Source: Enterococcus sp. 4G2_DIV0659
GTDB lineage: Bacteria > Bacillota > Bacilli > Lactobacillales > Enterococcaceae
Length of the DNA: 64,000 bases
NCBI RefSeq assembly: GCF_002140715.2
Contig: NZ_NGLE02000001.1
Location: 786,001 to 850,000, forward strand
Direction of reading: 5' to 3'
Position numbers and translations under genes: made by a program. Within the stretch, counting starts at the first letter, position 1; every line of letters begins with the position of its first letter. Shown here one piece after another: positions 1-8,259 of this stretch. Below the pieces are notes generated by a model that saw only the letters and a program-made list of their open reading frames with translations, was not told the origin of the DNA and ran no database searches.

Positions 1-101
1 TCTGCTGGTCCACCTGTTTTGGTAAAGGTAAAATTCATTAGCGGTTCGTCAAAAAACAACGTTATATCATTTAATTCATTCATCACTTCTACTTTATTCA
101 T
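1..101 (-). CDS. murB: UDP-N-acetylenolpyruvoylglucosamine reductase, N-terminal fragment
   Basis: Only the first 33 codons are inside the window; the gene runs off the left edge. The translation starts MNKVEVMNELNDI and continues FDEPLMNFTFTKTGGPA. The short stretch with T-K-T-G-G-P-A is the typical beginning of the FAD-binding domain of Gram-positive MurB, which reduces UDP-GlcNAc-enolpyruvate to UDP-MurNAc in cytoplasmic peptidoglycan precursor synthesis. The ATG at 101 is preceded by a good AAAGGAA ribosome site. The assignment rests on this short motif alone, so it is likely rather than certain. Confidence 0.75.
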   Translation of the reverse strand, partial: MNKVEVMNELNDITLFFDEPLMNFTFTKTGGPA

Positions 102-172
102 CGAAAGTCGTTCCTTTCTTTCAAACATCCTATACATTCTAGCATGTCAAAGGAAAACTTTCTAGTCTGATT

Positions 173-1087
173 CTATAAAATATGTTGCTGATGATTTTGA
201 ATCATCTTGGCACATAATTCGTGGCTAATAAAAACCTTCTCTTGTTTCAAATGAGCAGCATTATTTGTTTGAATTGCTCGAATAAAGGCTTCAATCATTT
301 GTTGGAAGCCTCTTTTTTCCAAAGTTGGTGTCCAATCACCGAATGCTTTTGCTTGGATTCCATTTTGATTTTTGATTGTTAAATCTGTTAAATTTTCTAA
401 AATAAAGGTTCCTTCTGGGCTTGTAAGCTGATATGTTTCAGTATTGGCACCAGCATATAAATCCATTGAAGCAATCGCTGTGGTTGTTTTTGTTTCCACA
501 TGAAGTAATGCTCTTTTTAAAAGACCATTTTCTTCGATAATTTTTGTTTGAACTTGACCGATATCATCATCCAGCAAATAAACAACAGTATCCGCTAAAT
601 GTAAAAACAAATCATAAATCACAAAATAGGCGTCGTATTCTGTTGCTACACGATTTTTTTGGATCAACAGCATATTTTTATTTTCGATTGCTTTTAGCTC
701 TTCTACAAACGGAGCAAAACGGCGATTAAAACCAACCATCAACAAAAGATTTTTTTCTGCGGCTAGCGTTTGGATTTCTTTGACTTCTGCTACATTTTCA
801 CTTAAAGGTTTATCCACAAACACGTGGATTCCTGCAGCCAATAATTGTTTAACAACCTGGCAATGGGCATTCGTTGCTACGTGGACGAAACAACCCGTAA
901 TTCCTGTTTCAATTAATTCTTCAATCGTAGAGACAGATTCAGTAAAACCGTATTTACCACAAACTTCTTGACGTGCTTGGTCATTTCTCGTGGATAAAAC
1001 AAACGTTACTTCGTCTCTTAATTGAGCATAGATAGGTAAATACGCTTTTTGTGCAATATTTCCTAACCCGATAACACCTATTTTCAT
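173..1087 (-). CDS. Gfo/Idh/MocA family NAD(P)-dependent oxidoreductase
   Basis: A 304-residue protein with an N-terminal Rossmann fold: GVIGLGNIAQKAYLP at residues 4-18 matches the GxGxxA dinucleotide-binding loop. The segment HVFVDKPLSENVAE (about 88-101) carries the E/D-K-P motif that defines the Gfo/Idh/MocA family, followed by the C-terminal alpha/beta domain. Family members oxidise or reduce sugars and inositols; the substrate here cannot be read from sequence. The start follows AAAGGAG. It is divergent from exoA and lies downstream of murB with about 70 bp between them. It may be a YhhX/MviM-like virulence-factor-type oxidoreductase, but I would not name it. Confidence 0.88.
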   Translation of the reverse strand: MKIGVIGLGNIAQKAYLPIYAQLRDEVTFVLSTRNDQARQEVCGKYGFTESVSTIEELIETGITGCFVHVATNAHCQVVKQLLAAGIHVFVDKPLSENVAEVKEIQTLAAEKNLLLMVGFNRRFAPFVEELKAIENKNMLLIQKNRVATEYDAYFVIYDLFLHLADTVVYLLDDDIGQVQTKIIEENGLLKRALLHVETKTTTAIASMDLYAGANTETYQLTSPEGTFILENLTDLTIKNQNGIQAKAFGDWTPTLEKRGFQQMIEAFIRAIQTNNAAHLKQEKVFISHELCAKMIQNHQQHIL

Positions 1088-1170
1088 AAAAAAATCTCCT
1101 TTTGTAAGTAAAATAATCCCTACACTTTTTCTATTTCTAGCCTATCAGAAAATGATTGATATGTAAAAAG

Positions 1171-1198
1171 TTGAAATCATCGATTTTCTTGTTACAAT
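1171..1198 (+). promoter_or_regulatory. Putative sigma-A promoter of exoA
   Basis: TTGAAA at 1171-1176 and TACAAT at 1193-1198 are separated by 16 bp, and the exoA ribosome site follows within 12 bp. The leader would therefore be very short. Confidence 0.55.
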
Positions 1199-1216
1199 GG
1201 TAAAGAGGTGAATAAT

Positions 1217-1975
1217 ATGAAATGTATTTCATGGAATGTCAACGGCTTACGTGCTGTTGTGAAAAAGAACTTTATGGATGTATTTAACGAATTAGATGCA
1301 GATTTTTTCTGCTTGCAAGAAACAAAATTACAAGAAGGGCAAATTGATTTAGACTTGCCTGGTTACTACCAATACTGGAATTATGCTGAAAAAAAGGGCT
1401 ACTCTGGCACTGCAATTTTTACAAAAAAAGAAGCGATGAGTGTTCGCTACGGCATGGGAATTGATGAGCACGATCAAGAAGGTCGTTTAATCACATTGGA
1501 ATATCCAAAATTCTTTCTAATCACTTGTTACACTCCCAATTCTCAAAATGAGTTGAAACGCTTAGATTATCGTATGACTTGGGAAGATGCTTTTCGTGAT
1601 TATTTAAATGCGTTAGGTAAGGAAAAACCAGTGATTCTGTGTGGCGATTTAAACGTCGCTCATCAAAATATCGATTTGAAAAACTGGAAAACCAATCAAA
1701 AAAACGCTGGCTTTACGCCAGAAGAACGCCAAAAATTTACAGAACTATTGGATAGCGGCTTTATTGATACATACCGTCATTTCTATCCAGATCAAGAAGG
1801 CGTGTATTCTTGGTGGAGTTATCGTTTTAATGCACGTAAAAATAATGCTGGCTGGAGAATCGATTATTTTGTTGTTTCCGATGGGTTAAAAGATGCCTTG
1901 ACAGATGCCAAGATTCATACAGACATTATTGGCAGTGATCATTGCCCAGTAGAAGTTGATTTGATGATTGATTAG
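1217..1975 (+). CDS. exoA: Exodeoxyribonuclease III (AP endonuclease, ExoA type)
   Basis: The protein (252 aa from the chosen start) belongs to the Mg-dependent exonuclease-endonuclease-phosphatase family and acts in base excision repair, cutting at abasic sites and trimming 3' ends. Visible family motifs: SWNVNGLRA at the N terminus, CLQETKLQEG with the metal-binding Glu, CGDLNVAHQNIDL in the middle, WRIDYFVVS and the C-terminal catalytic GSDHCPVEV. A GTG nine bases upstream (1208) is in frame but is itself part of the AGAGGTG ribosome site, so the ATG at 1217 is the real start. Transcribed divergently from the oxidoreductase. Confidence 0.95.
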   Translation: MKCISWNVNGLRAVVKKNFMDVFNELDADFFCLQETKLQEGQIDLDLPGYYQYWNYAEKKGYSGTAIFTKKEAMSVRYGMGIDEHDQEGRLITLEYPKFFLITCYTPNSQNELKRLDYRMTWEDAFRDYLNALGKEKPVILCGDLNVAHQNIDLKNWKTNQKNAGFTPEERQKFTELLDSGFIDTYRHFYPDQEGVYSWWSYRFNARKNNAGWRIDYFVVSDGLKDALTDAKIHTDIIGSDHCPVEVDLMID

Positions 1976-2127
1976 AAAATTTGACAAAAGTGCGCTTGAA
2001 ACATGACGCTTAACTCCAACTATTTCTCTTAATTTCTATTAATATTTTTCATTTGACCTTACTATGCTGCTTATCTTTTGTTATACTGCATGTATGAATT
2101 AATTTTGAAATGAAAGGGATAATGAAC

Positions 2128-2661
2128 ATGAATTTTTACTCCATTGACTTTGAAACAGCCAGTTATGCCAAACATAGTGCTTGTTCTGTCGCTTTAGTAA
2201 AAGTGGAAAATAATAAAATAGTAGACGAGTATTACTCATTAATAAAGCCTGAAACTGATTTTTTTTGGAAAAATATCCAGATCCATGGCATTAAACCAGA
2301 AGATGTTGCAGATGCTCCAAAGTTTCCTGAGGTTTGGAATCAGATTCAATCATGTTTTAAACCAAATAGTTTAGTCGTAGCACACAATGCTCCTTTCGAC
2401 TGCGGTGTTTTAGCCGGCTGTTTAGATTATTATGGTATCACTCAACCGAATTACCTTTCATTATGCACAGTGAAAACCAGCCGTAAACTATTTCCAGAAA
2501 TGCCAAATCATAAGCTAAACACCGTTTGCGATCATTTAAATATAAAACTAAATAATCACCATGATGCTTTGGAAGATAGCCGTGCGTGTGCTGAAATATT
2601 GTTATATCAAGAGAAACATTTTGGTGTAGAACCATTGAAAAAGTTGGTAACAATAAAATAA
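2128..2661 (+). CDS. DnaQ-like DEDDh 3'-5' exonuclease
   Basis: A stand-alone exonuclease domain of 177 aa. The Exo I motif is FYSIDFETAS (Asp and Glu metal ligands), Exo II is VVAHNAPFDCGVL, and Exo III is HHDALEDSRACAEI with the His and final Asp of the DEDDh class. It resembles the epsilon-type proofreading exonuclease domain but is not fused to PolC or a helicase, so its substrate is unknown; trimming or repair of DNA or RNA ends is the usual suggestion. Three in-frame ATGs lie close together (2110, 2122, 2128); the AAAGGG ribosome site at 2113-2118 favours 2128. A TG-TATACT extended -10 lies just upstream. Confidence 0.88.
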   Translation: MNFYSIDFETASYAKHSACSVALVKVENNKIVDEYYSLIKPETDFFWKNIQIHGIKPEDVADAPKFPEVWNQIQSCFKPNSLVVAHNAPFDCGVLAGCLDYYGITQPNYLSLCTVKTSRKLFPEMPNHKLNTVCDHLNIKLNNHHDALEDSRACAEILLYQEKHFGVEPLKKLVTIK

Positions 2662-2735
2662 ATGTTCCATGTCGTTTACCCATCTATCATGTACTATAAC
2701 GATATGCATAAAAGATTTAAAGAAAGGATTCATCT

Positions 2736-3497
2736 ATGCACAAATCTGTTTATATATTTTTAGGGGCTTTAATTCCTATCATTGTATTATCAGTCTATTA
2801 TTTATTTCTACCAAAAGAAACAACGCAAGAGGTCCCAGAAACTCAGCAGACCATTTATTCATCTGAACGTTTAGATAGACTTAATCAAATCGTTTATTCT
2901 CCAATGGGTGACAGTATTAGTGCAGGATGGATTACTGAAAAAGAAGAGCAAAAATTTCCCAGTATTTTATCAAGTATAATTGCTGAAGCGTATGATATTC
3001 AAGTGAAAGAAAAAGGCATCTATGAAGCTGGTGCTAGAGCTAGCAACCTTGGAATTTCAAGTGTTGATAACATCATAAAACAACAGCCAAACCTTGTTAC
3101 CATCGAGTATGGAACCAACGATCTTTTGGATTATAAAGATGAACAAAGCTTGAAACAATTTGAAGCAAACCTATCTTACATTGTTTCAGAGCTTAAAGAA
3201 CAAAATATTTTTGTTGTATTAGTGACCACGTGGAATAGAGACAAGGATAGATCACAATTATATGATGATGTTATTTTTAAAGTCGGTTCTAAATATGATA
3301 TTCCTGTAGCTAATATTCGTGGCCTTTGGACAAATCGAAAGGATACAATTGACCCCAAAAGTGCAGATAATTTTTTAAAAAATAAAAACATAAAAAACGA
3401 TATGCACCCCAATGAAAAAGGACACGAAGAAATTGCAAAACGAATTTTTGAATCTATTGAGCCTAGATGGACAGATTATCTTTCTAAACTTAAGTAG
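2736..3497 (+). CDS. Membrane-anchored SGNH/GDSL-type hydrolase
   Basis: A 253-aa protein with one N-terminal hydrophobic segment (residues 5-24) that could be a signal anchor, followed by an extracellular SGNH hydrolase domain. Block I is YSPMGDSISAG with the catalytic Ser, block III is IEYGTNDLLD with the Asn, and block V is NDMHPNEKGHEEIA with the Asp-His pair. Such enzymes remove or transfer acyl groups on cell-wall polymers, lipids or glycans. It is a close paralogue of the gene at 4822-5628, with long identical stretches around all the catalytic blocks. The membrane acyltransferase between the two on the other strand hints at a shared O-acetylation role (inference). Confidence 0.87.
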   Translation: MHKSVYIFLGALIPIIVLSVYYLFLPKETTQEVPETQQTIYSSERLDRLNQIVYSPMGDSISAGWITEKEEQKFPSILSSIIAEAYDIQVKEKGIYEAGARASNLGISSVDNIIKQQPNLVTIEYGTNDLLDYKDEQSLKQFEANLSYIVSELKEQNIFVVLVTTWNRDKDRSQLYDDVIFKVGSKYDIPVANIRGLWTNRKDTIDPKSADNFLKNKNIKNDMHPNEKGHEEIAKRIFESIEPRWTDYLSKLK

Positions 3498-3505
3498 CTA
3501 AAAAA

Positions 3506-3555
3506 AAGCCGAAACTCACAAAACGTTGAAAAATAGTTTTCGTGAATTTCGGCTT
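3506..3555. terminator. Bidirectional terminator hairpin (GAAACTCACAAAA family)
   Basis: Imperfect inverted repeat AAGCCGAAACTCACAAAAC / GTTTTCGTGAATTTCGGCTT flanked by A and T runs, between convergent genes. A related arm sequence recurs near 9186 and 38533. Confidence 0.8.
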
Positions 3556-3568
3556 CTTTTTTAGTTTT

Positions 3569-4651
3569 TTATACTTCTCGAGCCTTCTTCTTAGGAATCA
3601 TCATCGATTGTTTCTTAGTTCTCCCCCCAACCATATTGCTCAATCCAGTGAATAATCTCTGTCTTAAAATATCAATTATCGAGCTAACAACATATACTGA
3701 AATGATAATAACAAAAGAAACCAAGATTAATTTTATCCCGTAGTATGTTGATTTGAAAGCAGTTAGTTGCTTCCATAAATAATGGCGGACATAGTTGTTA
3801 TCATGAATCAGATAAACACCCAAAGTAGCGGAACCAAGTAAGTTTATCACCGGTATGGATCCCATATCCCAATTTTTAAACCCACAAAACAGTAATATGG
3901 CTAACAAAAGATATAGCGGACTATGTATATCCATTATCAAACTTTTTGAAAGTCCATTTTCGCTTTGGTGATTATGAATAGCAAGTAACGTAATCGACAC
4001 TATGATTATACCAAACACAATCCCACTTTTTATAAAATAACTTTTTGAACTTTCAGCAAATGATTCTGGATACATCTTTATATATGCCGCAATAAAGTAA
4101 ATAAATAAAAACCACATGCCGCTTTCAACCCCACCAAAATTAGCTACTAACAACGAAATAGCTGGCTTAACTGACAAGAATGCGAACAACACAATTAAAA
4201 GAAACAAGTGTTGTTTTTTATCCATATTTTTTACCAAAATATTTAGAAAAGGTGCTAAACAATAGAGCAATACATAGGAACTAATAAACCAATATTGTTG
4301 AAAAATAACAGGAAAACTAACTGCAATTGTATTTTTAAAAGTGAGAATGGATGGATCTTTTGAAAAAAATACAACAATCAAAAAAATTCCTAATGAATAA
4401 AAAAAGACTTGTAACCATAAAGATAATAATTTCTTTGGTTTAAACACTGTAGTTACAAAAAAATAGCCACTAATCAATAGAAAACAATTAACACCAAATT
4501 TCCCTGCTGATCCAATGATATCAAGAAAAATCTGTTTTACCCCTAATTTTTCTCCATAAACCCACTCTGAATGAACAACATAATGATGCATGACTATCAC
4601 AAATGCACTAAGTATACGAAATAATTCAAAATTCGACTTTCTAACTTTCAT
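3569..4651 (-). CDS. Acyltransferase 3 family integral membrane protein
   Basis: A 360-aa, roughly ten-helix protein. It opens with KSNFELFRILSAFVIVMHHYVVHS, the family pattern in which R-x-x-A and a membrane-face His form the active site of acyltransferase-3 proteins such as OatA and WecH. Enzymes of this family move acetyl groups from cytoplasmic acetyl-CoA across the membrane onto peptidoglycan or extracellular glycans. It has no fused C-terminal SGNH domain, unlike OatA; instead separate SGNH genes sit on both sides on the opposite strand. The C terminus is basic (GGRTKKQ...PKKKAREV). The acceptor is unknown. Confidence 0.88.
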   Translation of the reverse strand: MKVRKSNFELFRILSAFVIVMHHYVVHSEWVYGEKLGVKQIFLDIIGSAGKFGVNCFLLISGYFFVTTVFKPKKLLSLWLQVFFYSLGIFLIVVFFSKDPSILTFKNTIAVSFPVIFQQYWFISSYVLLYCLAPFLNILVKNMDKKQHLFLLIVLFAFLSVKPAISLLVANFGGVESGMWFLFIYFIAAYIKMYPESFAESSKSYFIKSGIVFGIIIVSITLLAIHNHQSENGLSKSLIMDIHSPLYLLLAILLFCGFKNWDMGSIPVINLLGSATLGVYLIHDNNYVRHYLWKQLTAFKSTYYGIKLILVSFVIIISVYVVSSIIDILRQRLFTGLSNMVGGRTKKQSMMIPKKKAREV

Positions 4652-4763
4652 TACCTACCTGACCCTTTCAACTTCTTCAAATTTTTTAACCTAAAGTACA
4701 TTATACTTGATTTTACAATCTTTTAAAGTACATTATGAAAAATTAGCAATCCAAATGAGACTT

Positions 4764-4772
4764 TGTTATAAT
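4764..4772 (+). promoter_or_regulatory. Extended -10 promoter of second SGNH hydrolase
   Basis: TGTTATAAT is a TGn extended -10 with a consensus hexamer, about 50 bp before the start codon. The -35 region is weak. Confidence 0.5.
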
Positions 4773-4821
4773 AATACCTGTACTTTTTACAAATCTTCTA
4801 TCTTTAGCAAAGGAATCAATT

Positions 4822-5628
4822 ATGAATAAAATAGGTTATGTGTTATTAGGTGCATTGATATCAAGTTTACTGTGTGCTGGTTATTATTTTTATACAGTAG
4901 GGAATCCTAAAAAATCCCCAATAAAAACTACGGAACAAAAAATTATCACAAAACACCCTTCTCCATTAAGCGAAATTATTTACTCTCCAATGGGTGATAG
5001 CATCTCTACTGGTTTGATCACTGAAAAAGAAGAGCAACGATTCACAAGTGTTTTAGCAGCTATGATAGCAAAAAAACAACACGTGAAGGTTATTGAAAAA
5101 GGGGTCCATAAACCTGGAGCGACTCTCAATAACTTAGGACTTTTAAGTATGGACGAAATCATCCAACAAAAACCCAACCTCGTCACAATAGAATACGGAA
5201 CAAATGATATTTTAGCCCACAAAGATGAACAAAGCTTAAAACAATTTGAAGTAAACTTGTCGTATGCCATTAACGAATTACAAAAACAGGATATCTTGCT
5301 CGTGTTAGTCACAACTTGGAATAGAGATCAAAAAATTTCCAAATTATATGACGATATTATTATAGCTGTTGGCCAAAAGTATCAAGTTCCAGTGGCGAAT
5401 ATTCGAAACCTCTGGATTGAACGAGACGATACCATCAATCCTAAAAGCATTCCTAATCACTTTAATAAAACTTCTGGCTTAGAAAATGACATGCATCCGA
5501 ACGAAAAGGGACATCAATTAATAGCTGAACGAATTTACGATGCCATTAGTGTTGAACTGAATGACTACTTAAAAACCACTAGCTCATCTTCAACATCTTC
5601 TGAGTCAAGTACAGCTACTTATCAATAA
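4822..5628 (+). CDS. Membrane-anchored SGNH/GDSL-type hydrolase, paralogue
   Basis: A 268-aa paralogue of the protein at 2736-3497. An N-terminal membrane segment (about residues 5-26) precedes the SGNH domain: YSPMGDSISTG (catalytic Ser), IEYGTNDILAHKDEQSLKQF (Asn block) and ENDMHPNEKGHQLIA (Asp and His). It ends in a low-complexity Ser/Thr tail (TTSSSSTSSESSTATYQ) that the paralogue lacks, which may be a wall-spanning or glycosylated linker. The catalytic blocks are nearly identical to the paralogue while the anchors differ, suggesting local duplication followed by divergence of the membrane region. Substrate unknown. Confidence 0.87.
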   Translation: MNKIGYVLLGALISSLLCAGYYFYTVGNPKKSPIKTTEQKIITKHPSPLSEIIYSPMGDSISTGLITEKEEQRFTSVLAAMIAKKQHVKVIEKGVHKPGATLNNLGLLSMDEIIQQKPNLVTIEYGTNDILAHKDEQSLKQFEVNLSYAINELQKQDILLVLVTTWNRDQKISKLYDDIIIAVGQKYQVPVANIRNLWIERDDTINPKSIPNHFNKTSGLENDMHPNEKGHQLIAERIYDAISVELNDYLKTTSSSSTSSESSTATYQ

Positions 5629-5640
5629 TTCATAAAAATA

Positions 5641-5683
5641 ACCTCCAAAAATTGTCGTTTCCACGTACCATTTTTGGAGGTTA
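5641..5683. terminator. Bidirectional terminator hairpin with conserved loop
   Basis: Perfect 13-bp arms AACCTCCAAAAAT / ATTTTTGGAGGTT with a 17-nt loop containing CGTTTCCACGTAC, between convergent genes. A second hairpin with the same arm core and loop lies at 16294-16336. Confidence 0.85.
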
Positions 5684-5711
5684 CTTTACTTTGTTCTGGG
5701 CTCTTTTTTCC

Positions 5712-7400
5712 TTATTTCTCTAATATTTCAATAATTTCATCCATATTCTTAGAACCAAAAACAATTTCCTGATCATCGATAATCATTGCTGGTACACTCA
5801 TGATTTTCTTCTCTGTTTTCAATTCTGGGAACACACCGATATCAATCATTTCAGCTTCAACATCATGATTGATTGATGCAATTCTTTGACACGCAGCTAC
5901 CACATCTGGACAATAATGGCATGTCAATGAAACAAAAATCTGAACTTTCTTTTTAGGTAGATCCTTGATTTTATTAACCACAGGCTCTTCTATCGGTTGT
6001 CCAGCACTTCCCACATTATAAACCGCTAAGACGATTGAATTCACTTCATGTCCGCTTGGAATACCGCTAAATTTAATTCCTGTGTATTCACCTTGATCGT
6101 TCAACACAACCACACTTGGCAATTTATCAATGCCATATTTTGATTCTAAATCTGCTTTTTCACCTTTTTGGATAGTTTCTAATGAAATTTTATCACTTAA
6201 TGAAGCAAATTCTGTTAAGAAAGAGTTTAATTCTAGTGATTTTTCTTCACTGCTATCCATCACTTGAAGTAATGTAACGTTTTTAGTTAGTTTTCCAAAA
6301 ATACCGCCTAATTGTTCTCTCATAGCATCTGGGAACCAAGTGTTATTTCCACTCGTTGCTTTAGCAGGTTTCTTCTCATTTTTAGGTGCCGCTTCTTTAT
6401 TTGCTGCATGTTGTTCGGCTAGACGTTTTTCCATACGCTCATTGACGATTGGCAAACCAGCTTTTGTTTTTTCTTCTGTGATATATTTTTGCGCATTTGT
6501 TGCAGCGATTGCGCCATCTGCCACAGCTGTGACGATTTGACGTAATTCTTTGATACGTAAATCTCCTGCTGCATAAACTCCTGGGACATTTGTTTCCATA
6601 TTTTCATTCGTTGGTACATAGCCACGATCTAATTCGACTTTTCCTTCAAAAATTTCTGTGCTTGGTTTATTTCCAGCGAATACGAACATACCAAAAGTGC
6701 TGCCTTCTGGTGCTTCATAGGTTATTTCTTCCCCTGTTTCATTGTTGACAAAAACCGCTTTACGAACAAAGTCGTCTCCAGTTATTTCTTTTACTTCTGT
6801 ATTGTAGACAATTTTAATATCTGGATGTTGTTTTGCTGCTTCTGCGGTTAATTTCGCACAAGTGAAATCAGGTTCTCGAATAATCATTGTTACTGATTTA
6901 CCGTAGCGAGTTAAATAAACTGCTTCTTCTGCGGCTGCATATCCGCCACCAAGGACGAATATATCTAAGCCTTGGAAAAATTCACCGTCACATGTTGAAC
7001 AGTACGCAATCCCACGACCAGTAAACTCAACTTCTCCTGGGAAACCGATTTTACGTGCTGAAGCACCTGTTGCAATGATCACAGCATAGGCTTGATAGGT
7101 TTTGGTAGCAGATTTCACCGTTTTTACGGTTTGACTTAAATCAACATCAATCACTTCATCTGTCGTAAATTCAACGCCAAAATCTAATGCTTGTAAACGC
7201 ATATCTTCCATCAATTCAGGTCCAGTTGTTGCGCGAATCGCTGGATAATTCACAATTTCAGATGTTGTTGTTACCTGTCCACCAATTTTGTCTTTTTCAA
7301 TAATCAATGTATCTAGCATCGCACGACCTGCGTAAATTCCTGCAGATAAAGCAGCTGATCCGCCGCCAATCACAATCAAATCATAAATTTCTTGACTCAT
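5712..7400 (-). CDS. AhpF-like alkyl hydroperoxide reductase flavoprotein with permuted domains
   Basis: A 562-aa protein. Residues 1-310 form a thioredoxin-reductase-type FAD/NAD(P)H module: FAD loop IGGGSAALSAG (11-21), redox motif CSTCDG (Cys134/Cys137), nucleotide loop VLGGGYAA and C-terminal FAD motif GVYAAGDLR. A Lys/Ala-rich linker (about 310-355) leads to two thioredoxin-like folds, the last with a CHYC motif (Cys494/Cys497). In classical AhpF the paired thioredoxin folds with CxxC come first; here they come last. Together with the upstream ahpC it should reduce peroxiredoxin with NAD(P)H. It is separated from ahpC by 97 bp containing a hairpin that could reduce read-through. Confidence 0.9.
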   Translation of the reverse strand: MSQEIYDLIVIGGGSAALSAGIYAGRAMLDTLIIEKDKIGGQVTTTSEIVNYPAIRATTGPELMEDMRLQALDFGVEFTTDEVIDVDLSQTVKTVKSATKTYQAYAVIIATGASARKIGFPGEVEFTGRGIAYCSTCDGEFFQGLDIFVLGGGYAAAEEAVYLTRYGKSVTMIIREPDFTCAKLTAEAAKQHPDIKIVYNTEVKEITGDDFVRKAVFVNNETGEEITYEAPEGSTFGMFVFAGNKPSTEIFEGKVELDRGYVPTNENMETNVPGVYAAGDLRIKELRQIVTAVADGAIAATNAQKYITEEKTKAGLPIVNERMEKRLAEQHAANKEAAPKNEKKPAKATSGNNTWFPDAMREQLGGIFGKLTKNVTLLQVMDSSEEKSLELNSFLTEFASLSDKISLETIQKGEKADLESKYGIDKLPSVVVLNDQGEYTGIKFSGIPSGHEVNSIVLAVYNVGSAGQPIEEPVVNKIKDLPKKKVQIFVSLTCHYCPDVVAACQRIASINHDVEAEMIDIGVFPELKTEKKIMSVPAMIIDDQEIVFGSKNMDEIIEILEK

Positions 7401-7450
7401 AATACGTTCTCCTCTTATTCTACTTCATTTTTTAATCTAAAATTTTAAGA

Positions 7451-7476
7451 AAGACTCCCCTAAAAAAGGAAGTCTT
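7451..7476 (-). terminator. Intercistronic hairpin between ahpC and the reductase
   Basis: AAGACTTCC / GGGGAGTCTT arms around a T-rich loop, followed by TCTTAAAATTTT on the minus strand. It may act as a partial terminator or processing site; the T tail is weak. Confidence 0.45.
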
Positions 7477-7497
7477 ACAGCTTTTTTATTTATGTGT

Positions 7498-8061
7498 TTA
7501 GATTTTGCCAACTAAATCTAAGCTTGGTGCAATAGTCTCTTCACCTGGTTTCCAGTTAGCTGGACATACTTTATCTCCATGCTCTGCAACAAATTGAGAA
7601 GCTTCTAATTTACGCACTAGCTCTTCTGCATTACGGCCAATTCCCATGTCGTTGATTTCATAAGATTTGATTTCGCCTTCTGGGCTAACGATAAATGTTC
7701 CACGGTATGCTTGACCTAATTCTTCATTTAAAACGCCGAAGAAACGAGCAATCTTACCATTTGGATCAGCTAACATTGGGTATTTAATTTTTCCGATTGT
7801 ATCAGTCGCATCCGCCCATGCTTTATGAACAAAGTGGCTATCTTCTGATACTGAGTACACTTCACAATTCAACTCTTTTAAATGATCGTAATGATCTTGC
7901 ATGTCCCCTAATTCTGTTGGACAAACAAATGAAAAGTCAGCTGGATAGAAGAAGAAAATACTCCATTTGCCTAATACGTCTGCAGTTGACACTTTAATAA
8001 ACTCTCCATCTTGATACGCGTCACATTCAAAGTCTAATAGTTTTGTGTTGATTAAGTTCAT
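7498..8061 (-). CDS. ahpC: Alkyl hydroperoxide reductase subunit C (2-Cys peroxiredoxin)
   Basis: A 187-aa typical 2-Cys peroxiredoxin. The peroxidatic Cys47 is in DFSFVCPTELGDM and the resolving Cys166 is in DKVCPANWKPG. It reduces hydrogen peroxide, alkyl peroxides and possibly peroxynitrite in the cytoplasm and is recycled by an AhpF-type flavoprotein, here the next gene. The start follows AGGAGG. A long leader (about 150 nt) and a promoter overlapped by a PerR-like box lie upstream, consistent with peroxide-induced expression. Confidence 0.97.
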   Translation of the reverse strand: MNLINTKLLDFECDAYQDGEFIKVSTADVLGKWSIFFFYPADFSFVCPTELGDMQDHYDHLKELNCEVYSVSEDSHFVHKAWADATDTIGKIKYPMLADPNGKIARFFGVLNEELGQAYRGTFIVSPEGEIKSYEINDMGIGRNAEELVRKLEASQFVAEHGDKVCPANWKPGEETIAPSLDLVGKI

Positions 8062-8212
8062 TTATTTTTCCTCCTAAAATTTAAAAGCGTAATAGGCTCG
8101 CTTAGTCTCGACTAAAAAAACAGGCAACGATGAATGAGAGGCTTCCCATCTCAACCTTATTTTCTCTTTTTTCAGACAGACTAGGCCCATGCAGCTAGAT
8201 ATTTTTCTACAC
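8062..8212 (-). promoter_or_regulatory. Structured 5' leader of ahpC
   Basis: The predicted transcript starts near 8210, giving a leader of about 150 nt without a confident gene. On the minus strand it holds a hairpin of GAGATGG / CCTCTC (8136-8152), a run of seven T (8114-8120), and a perfect palindrome TTAGTC-GA-GACTAA (8102-8115). The palindrome's arm can alternatively pair at distance: GGGCCTAGTCT (8178-8188) against AGACTAAGCGAGCC (8094-8108). A 15-codon ORF (8102-8149, MGSLSFIVACFFSRD) with a weak ribosome site also lies here. I recognise no known riboswitch. Confidence 0.35.
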
Positions 8213-8216
8213 TCTT

Positions 8217-8259
8217 AGCGTATCAATTTAAAATTATTATGTCAATAGAATTATTATAG
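8217..8259 (-). promoter_or_regulatory. ahpC promoter with PerR-like operator
   Basis: On the minus strand TTGACA (8240-8245) and TACGCT (8217-8222) are 17 bp apart. CTATAATAATTCTAT (8245-8259) matches the PerR consensus TTATAATNATTATAA at 11 of 14 defined positions and abuts the -35, where PerR would block RNA polymerase. Confidence 0.65.

Noticed and set aside
8102..8149. 15-codon leader peptide before ahpC
   Set aside because: Weak ribosome site and no run of regulatory codons; kept only as a note in the leader entry.
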